NCBI RefSeq assembly: GCF_002994635.1
Contig: NZ_PVNL01000138.1
Span: 124,001-188,000 of the forward strand
Source: Enhygromyxa salina
GTDB lineage: Bacteria; Myxococcota_A; Polyangia; Nannocystales; Nannocystaceae
Reading direction: 5' to 3'
Length of the DNA stretch: 64,000 nt
Shown here: piece by piece, positions 7,738-15,608 of the stretch
How positions within the stretch are numbered: position 1 is the stretch's first letter
Layout of the letters: each line of letters begins with the position of its first letter
Program-made: the position numbers and the translations under genes
Notes under the pieces: generated by a model
What the model was told of the DNA's origin: nothing
The model's database searches: none
What the model saw: only the letters and a program-made list of their open reading frames with translations

Positions 7738-10161
7738 ATGCACGGCCACGTCATCACACCCGGGACCCCCGGCGTGGGCGTGGTCGCCATGCTGGGGCCG
7801 ACCAACACGGGCAAGACCCACCGCGCGATCGAGCGGATGCTCGAGCACCGGACCGGGATGATCGGGCTGCCCCTGCGGCTGCTCGCCCGCGAGGTCTACG
7901 ATCGGGTCAGCGCGCGGGTCGGCGAGTCGCGGGTCGCGTTGGTCACGGGCGAAGAGAAGCGCATCCCGCCGCACCCTTCTTACTGGGTGTGCACGGTCGA
8001 GTCGATGCCGGTCGAGCGCGAGGTCGACTTCCTGGCGGTCGACGAGATCCAGCTCGCGGCTCACCGCCAGCGCGGCCACGTGTTCACGGATCGCCTGCTC
8101 CACGCCCGGGGCACCCGCGAGACCTGGTTCATGGGCGCCGAGACGATCAGACCGGTCATCGAGCAGCTGGTCCCCACCGCGGTGATCGATCGGCACCCGC
8201 GGCTCAGCCAGCTGCGCGGGGCAGGCTCCATGTCGCTCGGCGCCCTGCCGCCCCGCACGGCGATCGTCGCGTTCTCGACCAACGAGGTCTACGAGCTGGC
8301 CGAGCGCCTGCGTCAGCGCAGGGGCGGCGCGGCGGTGGTGCTCGGGGCCCTGTCTCCGCGCACGCGCAACGCCCAGGTCGCCCTGTATCAGGCTGGCGAG
8401 GTCGACTACATGGTCGCGACCGACGCGATCGGCATGGGCCTGAACATGGACGTCGACACGGTCGCGTTCGCTTCGCTGCGCAAGTACGACGGCCACGAGC
8501 GGCGCGAGCTCGAGCCGGCCGAGCTGGCCCAGATCGCCGGCCGGGCCGGGCGCGCGCACAATGATGGCCAGTTCTGCACGCTCGCGCCGCTGCCGTCGCT
8601 GCCCGATCAGCTGGTCGACGCGATCGAGACCCACCGGTTTGGGAACCTGAGCCGGGTGGTGTGGCGGACCACGCCAACGCGACTGCAGTTCGACTCGGTC
8701 GAGGATCTGATCGCCTCGCTCCGGCAAAAACCACCGCGCAAGCTGCTGGAGCTGGTTCGACAGGCCGAGGACTTCGACACGCTCGTGCAGCTGGCGGCGC
8801 GCGAGCAGATCCAGGCGCGGGCCAAGGGGCGGGCGGCCGTCGAGCTGCTGTGGCAGGTCTGCCAGATCCCCGACTTTCGCAAGCTGGCGCTCGACGGCCA
8901 CGTGGATCTGTTGGCCGAGATCTACCGGCAGCTGACGAGCTCGAGCGAGCGCCTGGATCCCGACTGGATGAACCAGCGAATCTCTCGCATCGACGACACG
9001 GAGGGCGACATTCACGTGTTGATGTCGCGGATCGCGTTCGTGCGAACGTGGACCTACGTCAGCAATCACCGGGCGTGGATCGTCGACGCCGAGCACTGGC
9101 AGGCGCGCACGCGGGCGGTCGAAGATCGACTCAGCGACGCGCTGCACGAGCGCCTGGTCGCGCGCTTCGTCGAGCGCGAGGCTCGGCGCGGGCCGCCTGT
9201 CCACGGCCCCGCGCGGCCGCGCCAGCCCAAGCAGCCCAAGCGGCGGGCGGTCAGCATTGATCGCGAGGCCGTGGCCGCCGGGCCGTTCGCCAAGCTACTC
9301 GAGGTCGAGCTCGAGCCGGGGCAGCGAGGCGGCGAGCGTGACGATGCGTGGGTTCAAGAGCTCGTCGACGCGCCGCACGAGCGGTTCGTGGTCGATGACC
9401 GCGGCAACGTTCGTGACGGCGAGCTCGAGCTTGGTCACCTGGTCCGCGGGGTGGATCTGGTCCGGCCCGAGGTCACGCTGACGATCGGTGAGGCGCTGGG
9501 GGCAGGCGCCCGGGCGCGGATCCAGCGACGCCTGATCGCGTGGGCCCGCGACCTCGCCCACGAGCTGCTCGCGCCGCTGCGGCACAACACGATCGACGCG
9601 CTCTCCAGTGACGCGCGCGGGCTGATCTATCAGCTCGAGCAGGGCCTGGGCACGATCCATCGCGGCGCGGCGAAGGCTCAATTGCTGCGCTTGGCCGGCC
9701 GCGATCGCAAGCTGCTGACCAGCTTGGGCGTGGAGATCGGGGCGCGGATGATCTGGCTGCCCGCGTTGCTGCGGGGCGAGGCGCTTCGGGTCCGCGCGCT
9801 GTTGGTCGACGCTGCGCTGCCGCGAGGTGTACGGGTCGAGGTGCCGACGCCCGAGGCCGTCGCGCTGGTACCCAACCCGGACGTCAATCCCAACGCGTAC
9901 ACGGCCCTGGGCTTCCCGGTGTTTGGAGGCCGGGCGCTGCGGGCTGACGTCGTCGAGCGCGTCGACGCGATGCTGCGCGGCTTGGCGCAGGCGAGTGATG
10001 ACGCGGATGAGCCTGGCTTCGAGCTGCCGCCTACGCTAGCGGATCAGACGGGAATGGAAGTAGACGAGCTCGCGCGGGCGCTTGGCTGGGTCGAGCAGGA
10101 CGGCCGCTGGCACCCGCCAGCCGAGCCACCCACGCCAAGCCGACGCCGCCGCAAGCGGTGA
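7738..10161 (+). CDS. SUV3-like ATP-dependent RNA helicase (superfamily 2)
   Basis: An 807-aa helicase. Walker A is GPTNTGKT (residues 20-27), Walker B is VDEIQ (about 99-103), and motif VI lies in QIAGRAGRAHNDGQF (about 265). The sequence MLGPTNTGKTHRAIERML with DEIQ rather than DEAD/DEAH is characteristic of the SUV3 family, whose mitochondrial members unwind RNA for degradation. Residues beyond about 500 form a long C-terminal extension not recognised as a known domain. It ends in a basic tail (PSRRRRKR). The start was set at ATG 7738, 20 codons before Walker A; the frame upstream is antisense to the lipoprotein's 5' end. A role in RNA turnover is inferred from the family. Confidence 0.87.
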   Translation: MHGHVITPGTPGVGVVAMLGPTNTGKTHRAIERMLEHRTGMIGLPLRLLAREVYDRVSARVGESRVALVTGEEKRIPPHPSYWVCTVESMPVEREVDFLAVDEIQLAAHRQRGHVFTDRLLHARGTRETWFMGAETIRPVIEQLVPTAVIDRHPRLSQLRGAGSMSLGALPPRTAIVAFSTNEVYELAERLRQRRGGAAVVLGALSPRTRNAQVALYQAGEVDYMVATDAIGMGLNMDVDTVAFASLRKYDGHERRELEPAELAQIAGRAGRAHNDGQFCTLAPLPSLPDQLVDAIETHRFGNLSRVVWRTTPTRLQFDSVEDLIASLRQKPPRKLLELVRQAEDFDTLVQLAAREQIQARAKGRAAVELLWQVCQIPDFRKLALDGHVDLLAEIYRQLTSSSERLDPDWMNQRISRIDDTEGDIHVLMSRIAFVRTWTYVSNHRAWIVDAEHWQARTRAVEDRLSDALHERLVARFVEREARRGPPVHGPARPRQPKQPKRRAVSIDREAVAAGPFAKLLEVELEPGQRGGERDDAWVQELVDAPHERFVVDDRGNVRDGELELGHLVRGVDLVRPEVTLTIGEALGAGARARIQRRLIAWARDLAHELLAPLRHNTIDALSSDARGLIYQLEQGLGTIHRGAAKAQLLRLAGRDRKLLTSLGVEIGARMIWLPALLRGEALRVRALLVDAALPRGVRVEVPTPEAVALVPNPDVNPNAYTALGFPVFGGRALRADVVERVDAMLRGLAQASDDADEPGFELPPTLADQTGMEVDELARALGWVEQDGRWHPPAEPPTPSRRRRKR

Positions 10162-10167
10162 GCCGTC

Positions 10168-10186
10168 TGATAGCTTTTAGCTATCA
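10168..10186. promoter_or_regulatory. OxyR-type operator upstream of katA
   Basis: A 19-bp palindrome, TGATAGCTTTTAGCTATCA. Its core ATAGCTTTTAGCTAT fits the published OxyR half-site pattern ATAGnTnnnAnCTAT at every fixed position. It ends 57 bp before the katA GTG at 10243. An oxyR homologue lies just downstream of katA, so peroxide-dependent activation of katA is the likely role. Confidence 0.8.
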
Positions 10187-10242
10187 CGCCATGCCAAAGG
10201 TTGTATTGGTACTGTCAGCGCCACCCGCCTAGCCTGTACGAC

Positions 10243-11697
10243 GTGAGCAAGCCACCCACGCTAACCACCACCGCTGGCGCCCCGATCGCCGACAATCAAA
10301 ACAGCCTCTCCGCCGGCCCCCGCGGCCCCTTGTTGATGCAGGACTACCAGCTGCTCGAGAAGCTCGCCCACCAAAACCGCGAGCGGATCCCCGAGCGAGT
10401 CGTCCACGCCAAGGGCTGGGGCGCGCGCGGAACCCTGACCGTGACCCACGACATCTCTCGCTACACCAAGGCCAAGCTGTTTGCGAAGGTCGGCAGCCAG
10501 ACGCCGATGCTGGCCCGGTTCTCGACGGTCGCGGGCGAGCTGGGGGCCGCCGACGCCGAGCGTGACGTTCGCGGGTTCTCGTTCAAGTTCTACACCGACG
10601 AGGGCAACTGGGATCTGGTCGGCAACAACACGCCCGTGTTCTTCATCCGCGACCCGCTCAAGTTCCCCGACTTCATCCACACCCAAAAGCGCCACCCTCG
10701 GACCAACCTGCGCAGCACCACGGCGATGTGGGACTTCTGGTCGCTGTCGCCCGAGAGCCTGCACCAGGTCACGATCTTGTTCTCGGACCGCGGGATCCCG
10801 ACCAGCCCCCGGTTCATGAACGGCTACGGCTCGCACACCTTCTCGCTGATCAACGCGGCGGGCGAGCGGCACTGGGTCAAGTTCCACTTCAAGACCCAGC
10901 AGGGCCACCGTCACCTGACCAACCGCGAGTCGGAGCAGGTAATCGGCCAGAGCCGCGAGAGCTACCAGGAAGACCTATTTGGTGCGATCGAGCGCGAAGA
11001 CTTCCCGCGCTGGGATCTGAAGATTCAGGTGATGCCCGAGGCCGACGCCGCGACGACCCCCTACAATCCGTTTGATCTGACCAAGGTCTGGCCCCACGCA
11101 GACTACCCGCTGATCGACGTCGGCGTGGTCGAGCTGAACCGCAACCTCGACAACTACTTCGCCGAGGCCGAGCAGGCCGCGTTCTCGCCCTCGAGCATCG
11201 TCCCGGGGATCGGGTTCTCGCCCGACAAGGTCCTGCAGGCGCGGATCTTTGCCTACGCCGACGCCCACCGCTATCGCCTGGGTACCCACTATGAGGCGCT
11301 GCCCGTCAACGCGCCGCGGTGTCCTGTTCACCACTATCACAAGGACGGCGCGATGCGCTTTTTCGAGGGCAAGACCGGCAACCCCGACGCGTACTACGAG
11401 CCCAATAGCTTTGGCGGCGCGGCGCAGGATCATGCCCACGATGAGCCGCCGCTCTCGCTCGACGGGGCCGCGGCACGGCATGACCACCGGGTGGACAACG
11501 ACGACTACTCGCAAGCCGGCGACCTGTTTCGGCTGTTCGACGCCGAGCAACAGCAGCGCTTGTTCATGAACATCGCCGAGGCCATGACTGGCGTGCCCAA
11601 GCCGATCATCGATCGGCAGCTCGGGCACTTTGCTCGCGCGGACCCGGCCTACGCCGAGGGTGTGCAGGCCGCCTTGGCCAAGCTCGCGCAAGGCTGA
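10243..11697 (+). CDS. katA: Monofunctional haem catalase
   Basis: A 484-aa small-subunit (KatA-type) catalase that converts hydrogen peroxide to water and oxygen in the cytoplasm. The distal catalytic His is H55 in VVHAKGWGA. The Asn of the active site lies in LVGNNTPVFFIRD. The proximal haem-ligand Tyr lies in RIFAYADAHRYRLG. The length matches clade 3 catalases. The start is GTG 10243, followed by SKPPTLTTTAGAPIADNQNS, a typical catalase N-terminus; the TTG at 10201 is further upstream and lacks similarity. A perfect OxyR-type box stands upstream. The last 24 codons recur as a fragment at 12782-12854. Confidence 0.95.
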   Translation: MSKPPTLTTTAGAPIADNQNSLSAGPRGPLLMQDYQLLEKLAHQNRERIPERVVHAKGWGARGTLTVTHDISRYTKAKLFAKVGSQTPMLARFSTVAGELGAADAERDVRGFSFKFYTDEGNWDLVGNNTPVFFIRDPLKFPDFIHTQKRHPRTNLRSTTAMWDFWSLSPESLHQVTILFSDRGIPTSPRFMNGYGSHTFSLINAAGERHWVKFHFKTQQGHRHLTNRESEQVIGQSRESYQEDLFGAIEREDFPRWDLKIQVMPEADAATTPYNPFDLTKVWPHADYPLIDVGVVELNRNLDNYFAEAEQAAFSPSSIVPGIGFSPDKVLQARIFAYADAHRYRLGTHYEALPVNAPRCPVHHYHKDGAMRFFEGKTGNPDAYYEPNSFGGAAQDHAHDEPPLSLDGAAARHDHRVDNDDYSQAGDLFRLFDAEQQQRLFMNIAEAMTGVPKPIIDRQLGHFARADPAYAEGVQAALAKLAQG

Positions 11698-11800
11698 GTG
11701 GTCAGCCCCCACGCGTTGCGACAGCCAGTTCGCGCAGCGAGTCCGCCAACGCCGAGCCTCGCCACCACGCGAACACGATCGTCCGCCGCGGGGGCCGGCC
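11625..11800. repeat. Direct repeat, copy 1: duplicated katA/oxyR 3' junction
   Basis: This 176-bp segment matches 12782-12980 in the same orientation. It holds the last 24 codons of the true katA and, after a 4-bp gap, the antisense 3' end of oxyR as a non-functional fragment. Compared with copy 2 it lacks 24 bp between two GCCAG motifs (an in-frame loss for oxyR), has one extra G, and differs at several single bases. The two copies flank a segment of about 980 bp carrying one lipoprotein gene. Confidence 0.85.
11702..11800 (-). pseudogene. oxyR 3'-end fragment
   Basis: Read on the minus strand, this encodes about the last 33 residues of OxyR (RRTIVFAWWRGSALADS, then RELAVATRGG and a stop). 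Eight codons present in the intact gene at 12859-13782 are missing. There is no start or upstream portion. It is part of the duplicated junction, not a gene in its own right. Confidence 0.8.
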
Positions 11801-11803
11801 GCG

Positions 11804-11817
11804 GCGGGAGCTCCCGC
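11804..11817. terminator. Perfect 14-bp palindrome at the edge of the inserted segment
   Basis: GCGGGAGCTCCCGC lies directly after repeat copy 1. Another palindrome, TCTAGCGCTAGA (11838-11849), follows. Both sit between the katA stop and the 3' end of the convergent lipoprotein gene, so they could act as terminator stems. No T-run is present. Confidence 0.3.
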
Positions 11818-11862
11818 TCGGGGCGGGGCAGCTCGGTTCTAGCGCTAGATCGCAACCCAGTT

Positions 11863-12666
11863 TCAGCTCGGGAACGAGAAGCCCATCGACATCTTGATCG
11901 GCTTGCCGTCCTTGGGCTTGACGAACGAGTAGGTGGCGAGCTTCTCGATCATGCAGGTGGCGAACGCGGGGGTCTCGAGCCCGTCGGCGAGGATCGCGAG
12001 GTCGGCGACGGTGCCCTCCGCCGTGATCGTCCAGCCGAAGTGGGCCATGCCGTTGACCCCTTTGCCGCTGGCCCGCCCGGTGGCTCGGCACGTGCGTAGA
12101 TCATCGGTGTGGACGCGGAGGATCCGGCGAAACAGATCGACCTCGAGCGCGCCCTCGTACTCGAGGGTCCCGTAGTGTTGGGCGACCTGTCCCTTTCGCC
12201 CTGACTCACAACCACCCCGCTTGGACCCGTAGCACAGCCCCTCGTGGAGGCAGCCGTCGGTGTAAAAGCAGTCGGTGAGCTCGAGGTTGGCACACGCGCC
12301 TGCGGCCTCGTCGAAGGAGCAGGTCGCCTCGGCCTTGCACTTGGCGCTCGCGCGGCAGTCCTCGATCGACGCGGCCACACACTCGAACTTGCCGTCCTCG
12401 GCCCCAGGCTTGGCGCTGCAGCGGCCCTCATCCTTGCACGCGGCGTCAGCCTTGCACGCCTCCGCGGCGAGCTCGAGCGGCGGCTTGACGGGCTCGGGCT
12501 TGGGCTTGGGCTCGGGCTCGGGCGCGACGGGCTTGTCGGCCTCCGCCACCTCGGCCTTGTCGGACCCGGTGGGCGCCGCATCGTCGGCCTTGTCGGGTTG
12601 CTTGTCACACCCGGTGAGCAGCGCGAGCAGAGGGATGGAACGCATGAGCCTGTGCATGATCGGCAT
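11863..12666 (-). CDS. Cys-rich lipoprotein with AgmX/PglI-like C-terminal domain
   Basis: A 267-aa lipoprotein. The signal peptide ends in LLTGC, followed by an acidic/Ala region and a Pro-Glu-Lys linker (PEPEPKPKPEPVKPP). The middle has about a dozen Cys in CK-x-DxxCxxEGxC-like patterns. The C-terminal 90 residues (EYEGALEVDLFRRILRVH to GFSFPS) resemble the AgmX/PglI C-terminal domain found in myxobacterial motility and surface proteins. Starts at 12666, 12657 or 12645 are all possible; none has a clear ribosome-binding site. The gene lies alone between two copies of the katA/oxyR junction, so it appears to have been inserted there. Its role is unknown. Confidence 0.75.
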   Translation of the reverse strand: MPIMHRLMRSIPLLALLTGCDKQPDKADDAAPTGSDKAEVAEADKPVAPEPEPKPKPEPVKPPLELAAEACKADAACKDEGRCSAKPGAEDGKFECVAASIEDCRASAKCKAEATCSFDEAAGACANLELTDCFYTDGCLHEGLCYGSKRGGCESGRKGQVAQHYGTLEYEGALEVDLFRRILRVHTDDLRTCRATGRASGKGVNGMAHFGWTITAEGTVADLAILADGLETPAFATCMIEKLATYSFVKPKDGKPIKMSMGFSFPS

Positions 12667-12781
12667 GGTACGCGACACGACCGCGAACGTGGTGGTGGTA
12701 TGCGGACGGCGAGGTCGCGTGACGACGAGCCGCGTCACTCGGACGGCTCTCGCCGAGCAGACGCTGTCGCTGCCGTCCGAA

Positions 12782-12854
12782 GCACTTTGCTCGCGCGGAC
12801 CCGGCCTACGCCGAGGGTATACAGGCCGCCTTGGCCAAGCTCGCGCAAGGCTGA
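12782..12854 (+). pseudogene. katA 3'-end fragment
   Basis: Encodes a copy of the last 23 residues of the catalase (HFARADPAYAEGIQAALAKL, then AQG and a stop), with Val changed to Ile once. It has no start and no upstream katA sequence. It forms one half of repeat copy 2. Confidence 0.85.
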
Positions 12855-12980
12855 GTGGTCAGCCCCCACGCGTTGCGACAGCCAGCGCCCGCCGGGCCGG
12901 AGCCGCCAGCTCGCGCAGCGAGTCCGCCAACGCCGAGCCCCGCCGCCAGGCGAACACGATCGTCCGCCGCGGGGCCGGCC
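12782..12980. repeat. Direct repeat, copy 2: duplicated katA/oxyR 3' junction
   Basis: This 199-bp segment matches 11625-11800. It begins with a copy of the last codons of katA and runs into the true 3' end of oxyR. The katA part differs from the functional copy at only two adjacent-codon bases (GTG CAG against ATA CAG). The near identity points to a fairly recent event. Confidence 0.85.
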
Positions 12981-13782
12981 GGCGAAACTTGCGGATCACC
13001 AGCCGCGCCCGACGGTTCTCGACCTCGACCGCGAGCGCGGGCAGGATCGTCACACCGTCGCCACCGCCCGCGAGCTGCACCAACGTCGTCAGGCTCGTGG
13101 CCCGAAACCCCTGCTCGCGCGCCCCTGTCACCGCGCACAGGTCTGCAGCTTGCTCGCGAAAGCAGTGGCCATCATCGAGCAGGTACACGCGGGCGTCGGC
13201 GAGCGCCTCGGGGGTGACCGCGCTGCGGCGAGCGGCCAGCGCGTGTCCGCGAGGTGCCGCGAGCACGAACGGATCCTCACCGATCTTCACGTAGTCGAGC
13301 TCGCCGATCTCCGCCTCGAGGGCCAACAGCGCCACGTCCAGCTCACCTGCCCCGAGCATCGCGACCAGGGTCTCGGTCTTGTCCTCGGTCCACTGTAGCT
13401 GCAGGTTGGCAAACGCCTCGCGCAGCGCCGGGTCGAGGTCCGGCAGCAGGTACGGTGCGATCGTCGGAATCACCCCAACTCGAAGCGCGCCCACGAGCGG
13501 ATCCCCGTGCCGCGTGGCCGCATCGACGACATCCTCGGCGGCCAACAGCACCGCCCGCGCGCGCCCGATCACCGCCTCGCCTGCGCGGGTCAGCAACACC
13601 CGTCGACGGTCACGCTCGAACAGCTGAACCTCGAGCATGCGCTCGAGCTCCGCGATCTGAGCGCTCAGCGACGGCTGCGAGACATGGCAGCGCGCCGCAG
13701 CTTTGCGAAAGCTGAGCTCCTCCGCCACCGCGCAGGCATACTGAAGCTGACGGAGCGTGATCGGCAGCGAACCAAACCGCAT
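12859..13782 (-). CDS. oxyR: Hydrogen-peroxide-sensing LysR-type regulator OxyR
   Basis: A 307-aa LysR-type regulator. The N-terminal winged helix-turn-helix (residues about 7-66, SFRKAAARCHVSQPSLSAQI) is followed by the effector domain. Two cysteines, C207 and C216 in LDDGHCFREQAADLC, have the same nine-residue spacing and context as the redox pair C199/C208 of E. coli OxyR, so disulfide sensing of peroxide is expected. The start is ATG 13782. An OxyR-type box begins 8 bp upstream of it (13790-13804), suggesting autoregulation. The gene is convergent with katA; the ancestral stop-to-stop gap was 4 bp, as still visible in both junction copies. Confidence 0.93.
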   Translation of the reverse strand: MRFGSLPITLRQLQYACAVAEELSFRKAAARCHVSQPSLSAQIAELERMLEVQLFERDRRRVLLTRAGEAVIGRARAVLLAAEDVVDAATRHGDPLVGALRVGVIPTIAPYLLPDLDPALREAFANLQLQWTEDKTETLVAMLGAGELDVALLALEAEIGELDYVKIGEDPFVLAAPRGHALAARRSAVTPEALADARVYLLDDGHCFREQAADLCAVTGAREQGFRATSLTTLVQLAGGGDGVTILPALAVEVENRRARLVIRKFRRPAPRRTIVFAWRRGSALADSLRELAAPARRALAVATRGG

Positions 13783-13789
13783 GGTGGTG

Positions 13790-13804
13790 ATAGCTTAGGG
13801 CTAT
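13790..13804. promoter_or_regulatory. OxyR-type operator overlapping the oxyR leader
   Basis: ATAGCTTAGGGCTAT fits the OxyR pattern ATAGnTnnnAnCTAT except for G in place of the internal A. It lies only 8 bp upstream of the oxyR start codon. Binding there would block transcription or early elongation, the negative autoregulation known for OxyR. Confidence 0.65.
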
Positions 13805-13807
13805 TTT

Positions 13808-13948
13808 GCCCCCAGCCGAACCCGACGCGACCCGTGCTCGGCTTCGCCTCCGCGCGCGTCGCCACCCTCGCTTCGCTCGGGCTCGAGGTCGGGTCCGCCT
13901 GTGGGAACGCTTCGCTTTTTTTCTCTGCCCCCAGCCGAACCCGGCGCG
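13808..13948. repeat. 22-bp direct repeat pair in the oxyR-HSP90-like intergenic region
   Basis: Bases 13808-13829 and 13927-13948 are the same 22-mer with one difference (GCCCCCAGCCGAACCCGACG against ...CCCGGCG). They are 119 bp apart in the 224-bp gap between the divergent oxyR and HSP90-like genes. Possible regulatory repeats or a small duplication; the role is unknown. Confidence 0.5.
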
Positions 13949-14006
13949 GCTTGTGCTGACAACTATGCCTTGGTGAGACCCGAACCGCTGGTATCCTCGC
14001 CGGGCC

Positions 14007-15608
14007 GTGGCTCAGCCGGAACCACTGTCCGTCGACGACGCGCTCGATCGCCTCGTCAACCAGTTCTCGGACGCGATGGCCTGCTTTCGCGAGCTGATCC
14101 AAAACGCACTCGACGCGGGCTCGGACGAGGTCGAGGTGTGGTTCGAGCACGACCGCGGCATGATGACGATCCACGTCGACGACTGGGGCGCGGGCATGAA
14201 CCGCGAGATCATCGACACTCGGCTCACGCGGCTGTTCTCGTCGACCAAGGACGGGGACATGACGAAGATCGGCAAGTTTGGGATCGGGTTCGTGTCGGTG
14301 TTCGCGATTCAGCCGGCCGCGGTCTCGATCGACACCTCCCGCGACGGCGAGCACTGGCGCGTGGTGTTCGACGAGCGTCGCCGATTTTCGCTGGTCCGCC
14401 GCGATCAGCCGGTCGAGGGCACCAAGATCTCGATCTTCAAGCACGCCACCAAGTCCGAGTACGAGCTGTTCCGGGCCCGCGCGGCCGAGGTCGTGCGCTA
14501 TTGGTGCAAGCACGTCAGCGGTGAAGTCCGCGTCGACGGTGAGCTGATCAACGAAGCGATCGATCTCGACACGCCCTGCAAGGTCCGCCGCGAGCAAGAC
14601 AACGAGATCATCGTCGTCGGCCACCCGCTCGACGGCGAGGGCTTCTCGGGCTTCTACAACCGCGGGCTCACGCTGGTCGAAGGTCGAGGCGAGCACGCGA
14701 TCCCGGGGGTCGCGTTCAAAGCGTCGTCGGCCAAGCTCGAGCACACGCTCACGCGCGACGATGTGATCCGCGACGCTCGCTTCAACCGGCTGATGACCGC
14801 GGTCCAGGAGCTGATCGCGGGCGAGCTGTGTGCACAGGTCTACGCCAAGCTCGACGTGGCGATCCGTGACGCCACGTCCGAGTCCAGCGCGCTGGAGTAC
14901 CTGTGGGCGGCGGCGCGGCTGCACGAGCAGGCCACCCACGCGGTCCCGGAGCCCGATCACGCCGCGCTGTTTCGCAGCCCCAGCGGCGCCATGATCGGCT
15001 GGAAGGCGCTGCGCAAGCCCAAGCGGCGCGCTGTGATCCTGGCCCGCGCTTTGAGCCCGCTGACCGAGCGGCTCGAGGGCGAGGGCGCCACGGTCGTGCT
15101 GCTGGCCAAGGACTGTGTGTGCGGGGCCGCGCTGCTCGAAGCAATCGCGCCGCGCGTCGCCAAGATCGAAGACTATTGCACCGCGCTGCCACCTCGCAGC
15201 AGCGACGAGGCCGTGCGCTGGCAGGTGCTCGCCTCGCAGGTCGCTCGGCTGTTGGAGGCCTGGGGCGCCAAGCTCGGCGGCGTGCGCCTGGGTCACCTCG
15301 ACTACCCAGACTCCGCCGTCCGTGATCGCGTGGCGATCACCCAGTCGGAGTTTGGCGAGGTCACGCCGACATCAGACACGGCCGAGCTGGGGACCGGGCT
15401 GCTCGCCAGTCGCCGCGTGGTCGTGCTCAACGCCGACCACCCCAGCATTCGCACGATCGCCGGGCTCGCCCAGTCCGAACCGGAGCTCGCGGCGTATCTC
15501 GCGGTCAAGGCGTTCTTCTTGGGTACGCGGCTCGACGCGAAGATCGACGAGGCGCTCGCGGTCCTCACCCACGACCACCGGTTGCTGCGCCGAGGTGCCC
15601 AGGCATGA
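14007..15608 (+). CDS. HSP90-like (HtpG-related) GHKL ATPase, first gene of a two-gene unit
   Basis: A 533-aa protein starting at GTG 14007. The Bergerat ATP-binding fold is intact. The N-box is FRELIQNALDAG (E29, N32), with the Glu that activates water in HSP90. The G1 box is DDWGAGM (59-63) and the G2 box is GKFGIGFVS (89-97). A middle domain follows (GTKISIFKHATKSEYELFRA, then FYNRGLTLVEG and KLEHTLTRDDVIRDARF), which parallels the HSP90 middle domain. The last 150 residues are unlike the HtpG dimerisation domain. There is no signal peptide. It overlaps the next gene by ATGA, so the products are probably made together. It is not standard HtpG, which is about 620 aa and stands alone. The client is unknown. 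Confidence 0.8.
   Translation: MAQPEPLSVDDALDRLVNQFSDAMACFRELIQNALDAGSDEVEVWFEHDRGMMTIHVDDWGAGMNREIIDTRLTRLFSSTKDGDMTKIGKFGIGFVSVFAIQPAAVSIDTSRDGEHWRVVFDERRRFSLVRRDQPVEGTKISIFKHATKSEYELFRARAAEVVRYWCKHVSGEVRVDGELINEAIDLDTPCKVRREQDNEIIVVGHPLDGEGFSGFYNRGLTLVEGRGEHAIPGVAFKASSAKLEHTLTRDDVIRDARFNRLMTAVQELIAGELCAQVYAKLDVAIRDATSESSALEYLWAAARLHEQATHAVPEPDHAALFRSPSGAMIGWKALRKPKRRAVILARALSPLTERLEGEGATVVLLAKDCVCGAALLEAIAPRVAKIEDYCTALPPRSSDEAVRWQVLASQVARLLEAWGAKLGGVRLGHLDYPDSAVRDRVAITQSEFGEVTPTSDTAELGTGLLASRRVVVLNADHPSIRTIAGLAQSEPELAAYLAVKAFFLGTRLDAKIDEALAVLTHDHRLLRRGAQA

Noticed and set aside
7615..9204. A long minus-strand open frame continuing upstream of the Cys-rich lipoprotein
   Set aside because: It is antisense to the SUV3-like helicase, whose motifs are unmistakable, and reads as the low-complexity Arg/Leu/Asp mix typical of GC-rich shadow frames.
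12244..13398. Plus-strand frames spanning the lipoprotein and oxyR
   Set aside because: Antisense to both genes; they join unrelated regions through the duplicated junction.
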